This document shows, piece after piece, positions 54,934 to 63,148 of a stretch of DNA of 64,000 nt (positions are counted from its first letter, which is position 1; the number at the start of each line of letters is the position of its first letter). The translations under genes were made by a program, and so were the position numbers. The notes under the pieces are model-generated. The model was given only the letters and a program-made list of their open reading frames with translations. It did not search any database and was not told the DNA's origin. The stretch is from Virgibacillus natechei (lineage in GTDB: Bacteria > Bacillota > Bacilli > Bacillales > Amphibacillaceae): contig NZ_CP110224.1 in assembly GCF_026013645.1 (NCBI RefSeq), forward strand, positions 3,534,001 through 3,598,000, given 5' to 3'.

Positions 54934-55656
54934 ATGCGAGACTGGAAGCAAGCATACTGGCTAGCTAAATTTGAATGGAAGTCTTCGATAAAGGCATTTA
55001 TATGGACTTTTCTATTCTTTACGGTCATTGCACTATTTTTCTTAGAGTCATTTAGCGCTTATTTAGATAATGATTATGTTGGATTTGATGTCCTTTTTAT
55101 CATTCTGTTTGCTCTGGCTCCTTCATGGTTGAGATCTAAAGAATTCCAAATCCAGAAGATCAGTGGGGAATTATGGGCCTCACCATCCTTAATTATGTTA
55201 ACACAGTTACCTCTTTCGAAAAATGTAGTAACAAAAAGCAGATTCATCGTTTATTTTGCCTATGCCTTTCCATATCAGCTTTTAATGCTCATTGCACTAT
55301 ATGTGGTCAATCCTGAATTCCAAGTGATGATGTCACCTGTGTCGCACATTGCCTTTGCTATCATTTGGCTCGCGTTTGGGGTCTACGTTGGTTTCATCAT
55401 GCCTGTAAGTGATTCAGGAGATAGAGCAAATACGAAAATTGTAACGTTTTACAGTATCGTACTTATCATCGGTGGGATTGGAATACTTACCTTCTTTCAC
55501 TTTATTTTTGGTTACGGGTTTGTTTATTGGACTGTTATGTTGTCCCAGAATTGGCCGCTGTTATCATCTGTCATTTCCATCGTACTTGCATTCCTTGGAT
55601 TCAATTACTGGCAGCGTTATATGAAAAGAAATATCGATAAATTAGATTACCTCTAA
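54934..55656 (+). CDS. Putative ABC transporter membrane subunit
   Basis: ~240 residues with six predicted membrane helices; begins MRDWKQAYWLAKFEWKSSIKAFIWTF. A strong AGGAGG 10 nt before 54934 sets the start over earlier ATGs. No family is recognised by motif, but it is first in an operon with a GntR regulator and an ABC ATPase, the pattern of YtrA/YhcF-type bacitracin- or stress-linked exporters. So it is probably the permease partner of the ATPase at 56082. Confidence 0.7.
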   Translation: MRDWKQAYWLAKFEWKSSIKAFIWTFLFFTVIALFFLESFSAYLDNDYVGFDVLFIILFALAPSWLRSKEFQIQKISGELWASPSLIMLTQLPLSKNVVTKSRFIVYFAYAFPYQLLMLIALYVVNPEFQVMMSPVSHIAFAIIWLAFGVYVGFIMPVSDSGDRANTKIVTFYSIVLIIGGIGILTFFHFIFGYGFVYWTVMLSQNWPLLSSVISIVLAFLGFNYWQRYMKRNIDKLDYL

Positions 55657-55686
55657 TGGGCCATTTCACAGAAAGGGGTGAGTACC

Positions 55687-56079
55687 GTGGAACTGCCAAT
55701 TCGTCTTTCCAAGGATTCTAGAGAGCCAATCTATCACCAAATCGAAAAACAGATAAAAGCACTGATTGTCGGTGGACATCTTCTGGCAGGTACGCCACTA
55801 CCTTCGATTCGAGTGCTTTCCAAGGATCTGGAAATCAGTGTAATTACGATCAGACGCGCCTATCAAAATTTGGAACACCAGGAATTTATACGAACAAACC
55901 AAGGTAAAGGTACCTTTGTTGCAGAAATTGAAAATTCGCTGAAACAACAAGTGAAAATATCCTCTGTCTATGAAGCAATAGAAAAGGCAGTGGAAACAGC
56001 GCTTCATTATGATTATTCAAGTGATCAAATTGAGAAGGTTTTTCACGATGTATTAATGAGGTATAAGAAAGGAGAGTAA
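55687..56079 (+). CDS. GntR-family transcriptional regulator (YtrA/YhcF subfamily)
   Basis: ~130 aa. The winged helix-turn-helix shows PIRLSKDSREPIYHQIEKQ, then GTPLPSIRVLSKDLEISVITIRRAYQNLEHQEFI and TNQGKGTFVAE. The short C-terminal helical dimerisation part, without a ligand domain, places it in the YtrA subfamily, whose genes usually sit with ABC transporters they repress. GTG at 55687 follows AAAGGGGTG; GTG 55678 lies inside that site. The ATPase gene begins two bases after its stop. Confidence 0.88.
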   Translation: MELPIRLSKDSREPIYHQIEKQIKALIVGGHLLAGTPLPSIRVLSKDLEISVITIRRAYQNLEHQEFIRTNQGKGTFVAEIENSLKQQVKISSVYEAIEKAVETALHYDYSSDQIEKVFHDVLMRYKKGE

Positions 56080-56081
56080 CC

Positions 56082-56960
56082 ATGGATAGCTTTGTTGAAA
56101 TCAACGAACTACAGAAACAAATAGATGATTTCCATCTCGGGCCGATTAATGTAACGGTTGAACCTGGAACGATAACGGCCTTAGTCGGAAATAATGGATC
56201 TGGTAAAAGCTCTTTGTTAAAACTCATGATGAACCTTGCTAAACCTGATACGGGAAACACTACGATTTTCGGAAAAAAAGTTTCAAGCGAAAATGAAAGC
56301 TGGAAGAGCCACGTTTCCTACCAACCGCAAACAGTGATTGGATGGAATGCATATACAGGTAAAACGTTAAAAAATTTAATATCTGCATTATATCCTAACT
56401 GGGATGAAGTAGCATTCAACCATATGGTAGACCTTTTCGATATCCCGTTAAATAAACAGTTTGGTAAATTATCACAAGGTGTCCAGCAGAAACTGAGCCT
56501 TGCCTTAACGATTCCAAGAAATACACCCTTATTATTGCTAGATGAACCAACATCCTTCATGGATATTCCTTCTAAAAAACATCTAACAGACATATTAGTG
56601 GATTGGATGGATCAGGGAGATCGCGCAATTATCATGGCAAGCCATCAATCTGCAGATATGATGAAACTTGCAGACTACTTATCCGTAATAAGAAGTGGTG
56701 AATGGATTGGGAATTTTGAAAAAGAGGCATTGACCGAGACATTTAAACGTTATTGGGTGAGCAATTCCCTTCCAGCAGCGCATATACCAGGTGAAGTTTC
56801 CCGGGGAGATCAGCAAATCATATCGAATCAGCCTGAAGCAACGGAAAATTATTTCCTGGAAAATAATTTGGAGTGGGCAAATCGGACGGCACTGGATTTG
56901 GAAGATATTATTACGCTGTTGCTACAGCGGAAGCACGGGGACGGTTCTTTTGCTTCTTAA
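56082..56960 (+). CDS. ABC transporter ATP-binding protein
   Basis: 292 aa. Walker A GNNGSGKSSLLKL (~38), Q-loop SYQPQT, a signature SQGVQQKLSLAL (degenerate LSGGQ), Walker B LLLLDEPTSFMD and H-loop MASHQ. The extra C-terminal ~80 residues are acidic. The GntR gene directly precedes it and the putative permease is the first gene, so the three probably encode one exporter with its repressor. Confidence 0.88.
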   Translation: MDSFVEINELQKQIDDFHLGPINVTVEPGTITALVGNNGSGKSSLLKLMMNLAKPDTGNTTIFGKKVSSENESWKSHVSYQPQTVIGWNAYTGKTLKNLISALYPNWDEVAFNHMVDLFDIPLNKQFGKLSQGVQQKLSLALTIPRNTPLLLLDEPTSFMDIPSKKHLTDILVDWMDQGDRAIIMASHQSADMMKLADYLSVIRSGEWIGNFEKEALTETFKRYWVSNSLPAAHIPGEVSRGDQQIISNQPEATENYFLENNLEWANRTALDLEDIITLLLQRKHGDGSFAS

Positions 56961-57052
56961 AATTAAATATCTTGAGGAAGCATAAGACCCGTTTTGTGCT
57001 TGCGCTTACCGTTACGTTATGCCTTATGCTCTATATATAAGGAGCTGATAAA

Positions 57053-57814
57053 ATGTATACAATTAGTGAATTCGGAATGAAAACTGGTATCTCAACGAGA
57101 ACACTGCGCTTTTATGAGGAAATTGGATTGCTCTATCCGAGTGAACGCAACGCGAGTGGTCATCGTCTTTACGGACTTTCGGAACTAGCCACGCTGCAAC
57201 AAATTCAATCGTTAAAATTCATCGGTTATTCACTTCAGGAAATTAAGTATTTTCTTGAAGAAAGAGGTGCATCAATGGACCATTTAGAATCTTCACTTCC
57301 CCTACAAAAGAAGCTGTTAATGGAGAAACGAGATGAGTTGAACCAGGCAATTGATTCGATCGATTATGTGCAGGGATTGCTGGAGGATGGACATTCGATG
57401 ACATGGAGGCACTTAAGTTCCTTGCTCCAAAGTATTGAATGTGAAGAGGATCAAAAAGAATGGATGAAGGAGTATTTCTCTGAAGATTTCGCTCAGCAGT
57501 ACTTTGACCTTACGAAAGAACAGCGTCAAGAGCTTGATAAAGATTGGATGTTGATCTTAGCAGACGTAAAAAAGCTAATAAACGACAACGTGCCAGCACA
57601 TGCTCCTGAAGCGAAACAAGTAGTCTTTCGCATGCTCAAACTTCTCTCAAAATCCATGCCAAAAGAGGAATTGCTCACTTATATGAAAGAAGTTGAACAC
57701 ACAGTCGAATCAGGCAAGATGGATGACTTTAATTTCCCAAGCTTCTGGACACCGGAGGAAGAAACATATATAGAAGAAGTGATGAAAGCCATAGAACAAG
57801 AGATGAAAGCGTAG
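57053..57814 (+). CDS. MerR-family regulator with long C-terminal sensor part
   Basis: 253 residues. N-terminal MerR DNA-binding domain: YTISEFGMKTGISTRTLRFYEEIGLLYPSERNASGHRLYG, then a dimer coiled coil (~80-115). The C-terminal ~130 residues are TipAS-like in size (SEDFAQQYFDLTKEQRQELDKDW) and could sense a drug. An AGCATAAG...CTTATGCT inverted repeat lies upstream (56977-57031), with a TTGCGC/TATGCT pair at 19-bp spacing, typical of MerR-controlled promoters. It probably controls the ABC exporter that follows. Confidence 0.85.
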   Translation: MYTISEFGMKTGISTRTLRFYEEIGLLYPSERNASGHRLYGLSELATLQQIQSLKFIGYSLQEIKYFLEERGASMDHLESSLPLQKKLLMEKRDELNQAIDSIDYVQGLLEDGHSMTWRHLSSLLQSIECEEDQKEWMKEYFSEDFAQQYFDLTKEQRQELDKDWMLILADVKKLINDNVPAHAPEAKQVVFRMLKLLSKSMPKEELLTYMKEVEHTVESGKMDDFNFPSFWTPEEETYIEEVMKAIEQEMKA

Positions 57815-58021
57815 TGATTGAAAACAGATGGGAGGCATGATTATTTCTACTGATCTATATTACTTTTACCATAAGAAACCCCTTTAGACAAGTTACATCC
57901 AAAGGGGCAAAAACAATGCAACTTTTATAAACAGTCAAATTTTATTTCAAACCCACAATTGGATGGAGAATTTTTAACAAGAAACGATATCGTTCGACCA
58001 AATTAGAAAGGGGCAAAACGT

Positions 58022-58954
58022 ATGGAAACAATGTTATCCGTAGAAAAGTTAGGAAAATCATTTAAAGACAAACAGGTTATCTCAGATATATCCTTTGATG
58101 TACGAAAAGGAGAAATCATGGCTATCCTGGGGCCAAATGGAGCCGGGAAATCAACGACAATTCGAAATATCATGGGGATCATGTACCCAGATGCGGGCAC
58201 GATTACCTTTCAAAACAACGCGGCACAAGAAATTCCGCGCCACAAAATTGGCTATTTGCCGGAAGAACGCGGGCTATACAAAAATGTAAAAGTAATGGAT
58301 ATCTTACTTTATTTAGCAGAGCTCAAGGACTATCCACTTGATAAGGCAAAAGAGCGTGCACTTGACTATTTGAAAAAATTCGACCTAGAAGGCAAAGATA
58401 ACGTCTCGGTTGAAGAACTTTCCAAAGGGATGGGGCAAAAAGTTCAGTTTATCGCATCGGTCATACATGAACCAGAGTTGCTTATTTTGGATGAACCTTT
58501 TTCTGGACTCGATCCAGTTAGTCAGGAATTATTCAAACAAGAGATTCGCAATCTAGCGAACAATGGTACAGCTATACTTCTGTCATCCCATCAAATGAAC
58601 CTGGTTGAAGAAATGGCTGACAGATTGTTTATGATGCATCAAGGCCAAAAAGTGATCCATGGGACGATGGATGATGTGAAAACCCAATATGCGAATTTCA
58701 AATGTACCATTCGCGGGGAAAATGACCTTGGTGAGCTCGAACGTCTGCCGGAAGTACAGCGTGTGGAGCAAAAGGAAGAAACAGCTATTCTTTATTTATC
58801 CAACGATGTACAGCCATCCATTTGGTTGAAAAGTCTTCCGGATCACGTAGTCATTCAAGAATTATCGATTGATCGTATTTCTCTGCATGAAATATTTATT
58901 GATATTGCAACAAACAGGAAGTTAATAAAGGAGGAAGGTGAGATAAATGCGTAA
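58022..58954 (+). CDS. ABC exporter ATP-binding protein (NatA/YhaQ-like)
   Basis: 310 aa. Walker A GPNGAGKSTTIRNI (~38), YLPEERGLYKN, signature LSKGMGQKVQFI, Walker B LLILDEPFSGLDP, H-loop SSHQM, then a C-terminal DUF4162-like domain. It overlaps the permease gene by 8 bases. The pair matches B. subtilis YhaQ-YhaP, relatives of the NatAB Na+ exporter, so efflux of sodium or toxic compounds is inferred. AAAGGGG upstream. Confidence 0.9.
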   Translation: METMLSVEKLGKSFKDKQVISDISFDVRKGEIMAILGPNGAGKSTTIRNIMGIMYPDAGTITFQNNAAQEIPRHKIGYLPEERGLYKNVKVMDILLYLAELKDYPLDKAKERALDYLKKFDLEGKDNVSVEELSKGMGQKVQFIASVIHEPELLILDEPFSGLDPVSQELFKQEIRNLANNGTAILLSSHQMNLVEEMADRLFMMHQGQKVIHGTMDDVKTQYANFKCTIRGENDLGELERLPEVQRVEQKEETAILYLSNDVQPSIWLKSLPDHVVIQELSIDRISLHEIFIDIATNRKLIKEEGEINA

Positions 58955-60188
58955 CACGATGAAGGTTGCTAAATGGGAAGTTAAACGTAATTTAAAAAAC
59001 AAATCGTATATTATTGGTTTATTCTTAACACCAGCAATTTTCCTGTTTTTCTTTATGATGCCGACTATTTTTGGCGGATCGGATGAGGAGGAAGAAGTAT
59101 CAACATCCGTTCTCGTTCATGATCAGCTCGGTGTATACGAGGAAATCCAACAAGCTAGTGGGCAAGCTGATTTGGACTGGGAATTACAGCAGACAGATAT
59201 AGATGAAACCAATGTAAGTGGTGAATTAGAAAATAGCGAAAACACAGCTTATGTATTTATTGATGATCGCGCTCTAGAAGAGGGTGTCGTTCCAGTCTAT
59301 ACGAGTGAAGAAATCGATCCATTTTTTATCAATCAAGTTACCATGTTGGAAGCACCAATCCAAGCGATACAACTGGAACAGTTAGGGTTAACCGATGAGG
59401 AAATGGCAGTCGTTTCTAGTGGTGTCGTATTTGAGGAGACATCACCAGAAAGTGTTGATGGTGCAGGGGAAGAACCTACCGAAGCAGGAATGCCTGAGGA
59501 AATGCTGGAACGCCTTGTACCGGGAGCATTTGCAGGAGCTATCATGCTTTCTATTGTATTTACGGGTATGGCAATCTTTCAAAGTGCTTCTCAAGAAAAG
59601 AAAGATAAAATTGCTGAGATCATTCTATCATCCCTAACACCAGGAGAATTAATGCAAGGAAAGATCTTTGGTTATTTCATATTAGGGCTGATTCAGGTTG
59701 CGGTTTTGGTTGTATTCGTCTTGCCAGTTATCGTATGGCAAGTAGATATGCCGATTATGGAATATCTATTTGTACCTGAACTACTGTTGCTGATTGCTAT
59801 CGCTATTTTAGGCTATCTCTTGTTTGCATCAATCTTCGTTGGAATCGGTGCAACGATGGCTGATGTATCAACTGCAGGAAACTTTCAGGGCATGGTTATG
59901 ATGCTTCCGTTCTTACCATTTATCTTTATCGGGCCCGTATTAAGTGACCCAAATGGTTTGGCAGCACAAATCGGCACTTATATTCCATTCACCTCCCCTG
60001 GTGTTTTACTGCTTCGCCTATCGACGATGGAGGAATGGCCATGGGTAGAAATCATTATTGCTTTAGCTATTTTAGTTGTCAGTGTCTGGATCTTCATGAA
60101 ACTGGCAGGCAAAATATTCAAGACAGGGATTTTACTGTACGGGAAAAATGCTACACCAGGTGAGATTTGGAAGTGGATTCGCGCGTAG
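58947..60188 (+). CDS. ABC exporter permease (NatB/YhaP-like)
   Basis: 413 aa. One N-terminal helix (NKSYIIGLFLTPAIFLFFFMMP), a ~150-residue outside domain (acidic, Glu/Asp/Thr-rich), then five to six C-terminal helices with EKKDKIAEIILSSLTPGELMQGKIFGYFILGL, the ABC-2 coupling region. It overlaps the ATPase gene. Together they form a half-size exporter dimer. Terminator at 60258. Confidence 0.9.
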   Translation: MRNTMKVAKWEVKRNLKNKSYIIGLFLTPAIFLFFFMMPTIFGGSDEEEEVSTSVLVHDQLGVYEEIQQASGQADLDWELQQTDIDETNVSGELENSENTAYVFIDDRALEEGVVPVYTSEEIDPFFINQVTMLEAPIQAIQLEQLGLTDEEMAVVSSGVVFEETSPESVDGAGEEPTEAGMPEEMLERLVPGAFAGAIMLSIVFTGMAIFQSASQEKKDKIAEIILSSLTPGELMQGKIFGYFILGLIQVAVLVVFVLPVIVWQVDMPIMEYLFVPELLLLIAIAILGYLLFASIFVGIGATMADVSTAGNFQGMVMMLPFLPFIFIGPVLSDPNGLAAQIGTYIPFTSPGVLLLRLSTMEEWPWVEIIIALAILVVSVWIFMKLAGKIFKTGILLYGKNATPGEIWKWIRA

Positions 60189-60257
60189 TAGTTTTCAATT
60201 ATTACCATATAATCACAAAATGCTCCGTACCAACGAGTCTTTTGTAATTTGAAAATA

Positions 60258-60289
60258 TATATCTCAGTTCATCGAGCTGAGATATTTTT
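60258..60289 (+). terminator. Terminator of the NatAB-like operon
   Basis: ATATCTCAG pairs with CTGAGATAT, followed by TTTTC. Confidence 0.8.
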
Positions 60290-60450
60290 CAATCGTTACT
60301 CCTATTAAGCAACCTTTATTATTAGATTTCCCACAATTCCTCTATCTATCGAAGTAGCAAATCGTTTACCTTTTCCTAGGTCGAAAAATATCCTTCTACC
60401 AATGTCTAGGTCATTCGAATGATTTTATCAAAAAATAGTTTAGATTCTAC

Positions 60451-60479
60451 TTGTTCAGGCTATTAATTAGTATTATTAT
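60451..60479 (+). promoter_or_regulatory. Probable promoter of the amidase gene
   Basis: TTGTTC (60451-60456), 17-bp spacer, TATTAT (60474-60479). The rest of this 327-base gap holds only the preceding terminator and AT-rich sequence. Confidence 0.55.
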
Positions 60480-60515
60480 ATATTTAGACTTCGTTTCACA
60501 TCAAAGGAGGCGCAT

Positions 60516-61649
60516 ATGAAGTTTATACGATATTTTACGGTTGGAATTGGGTTCTTGCTATTTTTAGTTTTATATTTTCCAACTACAGGATTAGCAGAGA
60601 ATGGAGATACGTATGAAGTAGGGAACGATTTACTTAATGTTCGTAGTGAACCTGCAGCAGGGTCAGAAATCATTGGTACGTTAAGGGAAGGAGATCAAAT
60701 TGTAGCCTTTCAAGAGAAATTTGGTTGGATCCAGACCTATTATGGTGGAGAGGTGGTTTGGATTGCTAAGCATCATTTAATTCCGGTTAGTAGTTCTGGT
60801 CAAAATAGTAATGCTACTGCTGAGGCCGAAGTTACATCCGAAATGATTACCGTTACCGCAGAAAGTGTTAATATCCGCTCAGGGCCTGGAAAAAACTATT
60901 CAAGAATCGGCTCAACAGTAGCTGGTGATACATATAATGTAATAGAAACTGCTGGAGATTGGCATAACGTTTCTTTATCAAACGGATCCACTGGATGGGT
61001 TGCGACATGGTTAACGAATTCGGGAGAAGCTGCCAGTGAGCCAACAAATACATCATCAAATAATGATTCAAATGAAACTGCACAGCAGAAAACATCATCT
61101 AATGGATCACTTGAGGGCTATACTATCGTCCTTGATCCTGGTCATGGAGGAAATGATCCAGGGGCAATCGGACTTAACAATGTATATGAAAAAGACTTAA
61201 CAATGTCCACAACTGAAAAAGTCGAACAGCAATTACTTGATGCTGGTGCAGATGTTACGTTAACAAGAACTGGGGATTCGTTTATTTCGCTTGATGAGCG
61301 AGCCCACATCAGTAACCAAACAAACACAGATGCTTTCATCAGCCTGCATTATGATGCCTTTCCAATCATGTCTGTAAATGGTGTGAGCACCTATTTCCAA
61401 TCGAATGGAGCGGATTATACTTTAGCACAAGAACTTCACACTTCATTAGCATCTGCTACCCAGTTGCAAGATAGAGGGGTTATGGAGGGGAATTATCGCG
61501 TTTTACGTCATAATAACGCCCCATCTGTCGTAATGGAATTAGGTTTTATAACAAATCAACGCGACCTTGCAACCGTTCAAACAGCAGATTACCAAAATCA
61601 AGTAGCTCAAGCTATTAAAGCTGGGTTGAATAACTATTTTAATAATTAA
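60516..61649 (+). CDS. Secreted N-acetylmuramoyl-L-alanine amidase with two SH3b domains
   Basis: 377 aa. Signal peptide to ~residue 28 (FPTTGLAE), two bacterial SH3 domains (LLNVRSEPAAGSEIIGTL, ~35-88; VNIRSGPGKNYSRIGSTV, ~112-165), a Ser/Asn/Thr linker and an Amidase_3 domain (~195-375). Zinc ligands are visible in VLDPGHGGNDPGAIG, EKDL and SLHYDAF, and the catalytic Glu in VVMELGFITN. It cleaves the amide between MurNAc and the stem peptide. Close in layout to B. subtilis YrvJ/CwlC-type enzymes. Confidence 0.94.
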   Translation: MKFIRYFTVGIGFLLFLVLYFPTTGLAENGDTYEVGNDLLNVRSEPAAGSEIIGTLREGDQIVAFQEKFGWIQTYYGGEVVWIAKHHLIPVSSSGQNSNATAEAEVTSEMITVTAESVNIRSGPGKNYSRIGSTVAGDTYNVIETAGDWHNVSLSNGSTGWVATWLTNSGEAASEPTNTSSNNDSNETAQQKTSSNGSLEGYTIVLDPGHGGNDPGAIGLNNVYEKDLTMSTTEKVEQQLLDAGADVTLTRTGDSFISLDERAHISNQTNTDAFISLHYDAFPIMSVNGVSTYFQSNGADYTLAQELHTSLASATQLQDRGVMEGNYRVLRHNNAPSVVMELGFITNQRDLATVQTADYQNQVAQAIKAGLNNYFNN

Positions 61650-61656
61650 TTAGAAA

Positions 61657-61687
61657 AAAGCTGTCCAATCTGATTGGGCAGCTTTTG
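61657..61687 (+). terminator. Terminator of the amidase gene
   Basis: AAAAGCTGTCCAATC pairs with ATTGGGCAGCTTTT (one mismatch) over a very short loop. Confidence 0.85.
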
Positions 61688-61769
61688 ATGATAACAAATT
61701 CATTTTTATGTGAGACGGTAGCTACGTAAAGCGGAGCCATGTTGATTTTTCATATGAATGAAGTACAAC

Positions 61770-61958
61770 CTAGTGCAGCCATTTTCCTGACTTTGTTTTT
61801 ACTTTCTTCGTCTTTGTATCTGGCTTTTCATTCATATTTTCAAGTGCGCCCTGCTGAAACTTGAAATGAACATACAACTCATGCATAATCTCTTCCGTCG
61901 ATACATTATCTGGTAAATCTTTAATCAATTGAATGACTTCTTCTTTTGTATTCAACAC
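61770..61958 (-). CDS. Small protein resembling the N-terminus of RelB-type antitoxins
   Basis: 62 residues. The first half (MLNTKEEVIQLIKDLPDNVSTEEIMHELYVHFKFQQG) resembles small addiction-module antitoxins of the EDIMYELYVRxKIExG type; the second half is Lys/Thr-rich (KPDTKTKKVKTKSGKW). GTG start behind AAGGGG at 6 nt. No toxin gene is next to it, so a toxin-antitoxin role is not supported by context. Confidence 0.65.
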   Translation of the reverse strand: MLNTKEEVIQLIKDLPDNVSTEEIMHELYVHFKFQQGALENMNEKPDTKTKKVKTKSGKWLH

Positions 61959-62143
61959 AATCTTCCCCTTATATCCTTTTTACATCCTATATAATAGTAT
62001 AGATCAAAATCAGTTCAGATTCTACTTGTGACGATGAGTTTGACTAAGTAATTCTTAAGTATTCCGGACCATTACGTATATTCCACCAAAAAATTCAAAT
62101 ACTATCCTAGACAGACATTTTACTGTAGAAAGGACATTTCGTA

Positions 62144-62608
62144 ATGAGACATATAACAGCGTTAGTCATTAAGTTCATCATTGTTGCTACTGTGCTTTTC
62201 TCCATTTTGACGATCTTCGAAGTAGTCAATCTTACAGAAATATTCTTGAGTAGTATACTCGTCACCGGTCTAGCTTACGTTATTGGGGATTTATTTATAC
62301 TACCAAGATCCGGAAATGCCGTTGCATCCATAGCTGACTTTTTTCTTGCTACTGGTTCCGTGTGGTTACTAAACTTTATTTTTATCGGACAAGCTGCTGG
62401 AACCTTTCCGGTATTTGCGGCTTCCGCCTTTGCGGGGTTCTTAATTGCACTGTGTGAAGCCTTGTTCCATATCTACATGAAAGAAAGCGTACTTGAGGAT
62501 ACAGAAACAGATAACCAACGTAATACAACACCCACTCATTTGCAGACAGAGTTCTCAAGGGAAAATAACATCCATGATATAAAAAAGAGAAGAAATAGGA
62601 AAAAGTGA
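62144..62608 (+). CDS. DUF2512 membrane protein (YndM-like)
   Basis: 154 residues with four membrane helices (~5-25, 30-52, 60-82, 88-110) and a polar C-terminal tail ending in basic KKRRNRKK. DUF2512 features: ALVIKFIIVATVLFSIL and YVIGDLFILPRSGNAVASIADF. Found in sporulating Bacillaceae; function unknown. GAAAGGA precedes the ATG at 8 nt. REP-like palindromes follow. Confidence 0.85.
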   Translation: MRHITALVIKFIIVATVLFSILTIFEVVNLTEIFLSSILVTGLAYVIGDLFILPRSGNAVASIADFFLATGSVWLLNFIFIGQAAGTFPVFAASAFAGFLIALCEALFHIYMKESVLEDTETDNQRNTTPTHLQTEFSRENNIHDIKKRRNRKK

Positions 62609-62611
62609 AAC

Positions 62612-62683
62612 GGGGGGACATAGGGACAGGTTCATTGTCCCAGCACCAGATGAAAGGGGACAGTGTTCCTGTCCCCTCGTCCC
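62612..62683. repeat. Paired REP-like palindromes (GGGACA...TGTCCC)
   Basis: Two hairpins: GGGACA-TGTCCC (62623-62641) and GGGGACA-TGTCCCC (62656-62676), with outer GGGAC/GTCCC pairing enclosing both. Similar GGGGACA palindromes are familiar as repetitive extragenic sequences in Bacilli and Clostridia. It lies between the convergent DUF2512 and DUF1801 genes and may also terminate transcription. Confidence 0.7.
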
Positions 62684-62692
62684 TCTTTCAGG

Positions 62693-63115
62693 TTACTGAT
62701 CCGGATAGGTTTCGCTCAAAAATGCAACCGATTGATGGATTAACGCTTTTAACACATCAACATCAATATCAGCTACTTTATTGATATACACACAGGCCTT
62801 GCCTGTCGTATGTTTTCCAAAGTCCTTTAATAGTTCCGCTCGTTTCTTGTCCCCTGTTGCAAAGTACAGGCTGATTTTTGCCTTTCGTGGTGAAAATCCA
62901 ACCAGCGGCGCATCGCCTTCGTGGCCAGATTCATATTTATAATGATAGGCGCCGAATCCAATGATACTCGCGCCCCACATTTTCGCTTTATAGCCTGTTG
63001 CTTCGGTAAAAATATCTACTAATTTATATGCATCTTCGCGTTTTTTAGGATTTTCAACTGTTTCAATAAACGCCATGACACTGCTGTCGTTTTCTTTTGT
63101 TTTTAGTTCGTACAT
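62693..63115 (-). CDS. DUF1801 domain protein
   Basis: ~140 residues: MYELKTKENDSSVMAFIETV, EATGYKAKMWGASIIGFGAYHYKYESGHEGDAPLVGFSPRK, the usual DUF1801 central motif, and a C-terminal KADIDVDVLKALI-like helix. GAGGAG 7 nt before 63115 fixes the start over ATG 63130. Cytoplasmic; DUF1801 proteins are of unknown function, with a fold related to iron-chaperone-like YdhG. Confidence 0.85.
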   Translation of the reverse strand: MYELKTKENDSSVMAFIETVENPKKREDAYKLVDIFTEATGYKAKMWGASIIGFGAYHYKYESGHEGDAPLVGFSPRKAKISLYFATGDKKRAELLKDFGKHTTGKACVYINKVADIDVDVLKALIHQSVAFLSETYPDQ

Positions 63116-63148
63116 TTTTAGACTCCTCATGTAAATTATATTAAAAAA

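Noticed and set aside
57880..57915. CCCCTTT...AAAGGGG hairpin after the MerR gene
   Set aside because: The stem is only seven to eight pairs with a 15-base loop and has no T-run on the coding strand, so a terminator call is not supported.
61770..61958. Toxin-antitoxin module
   Set aside because: The small protein resembles an antitoxin N-terminus, but no toxin-like frame is adjacent on either strand.
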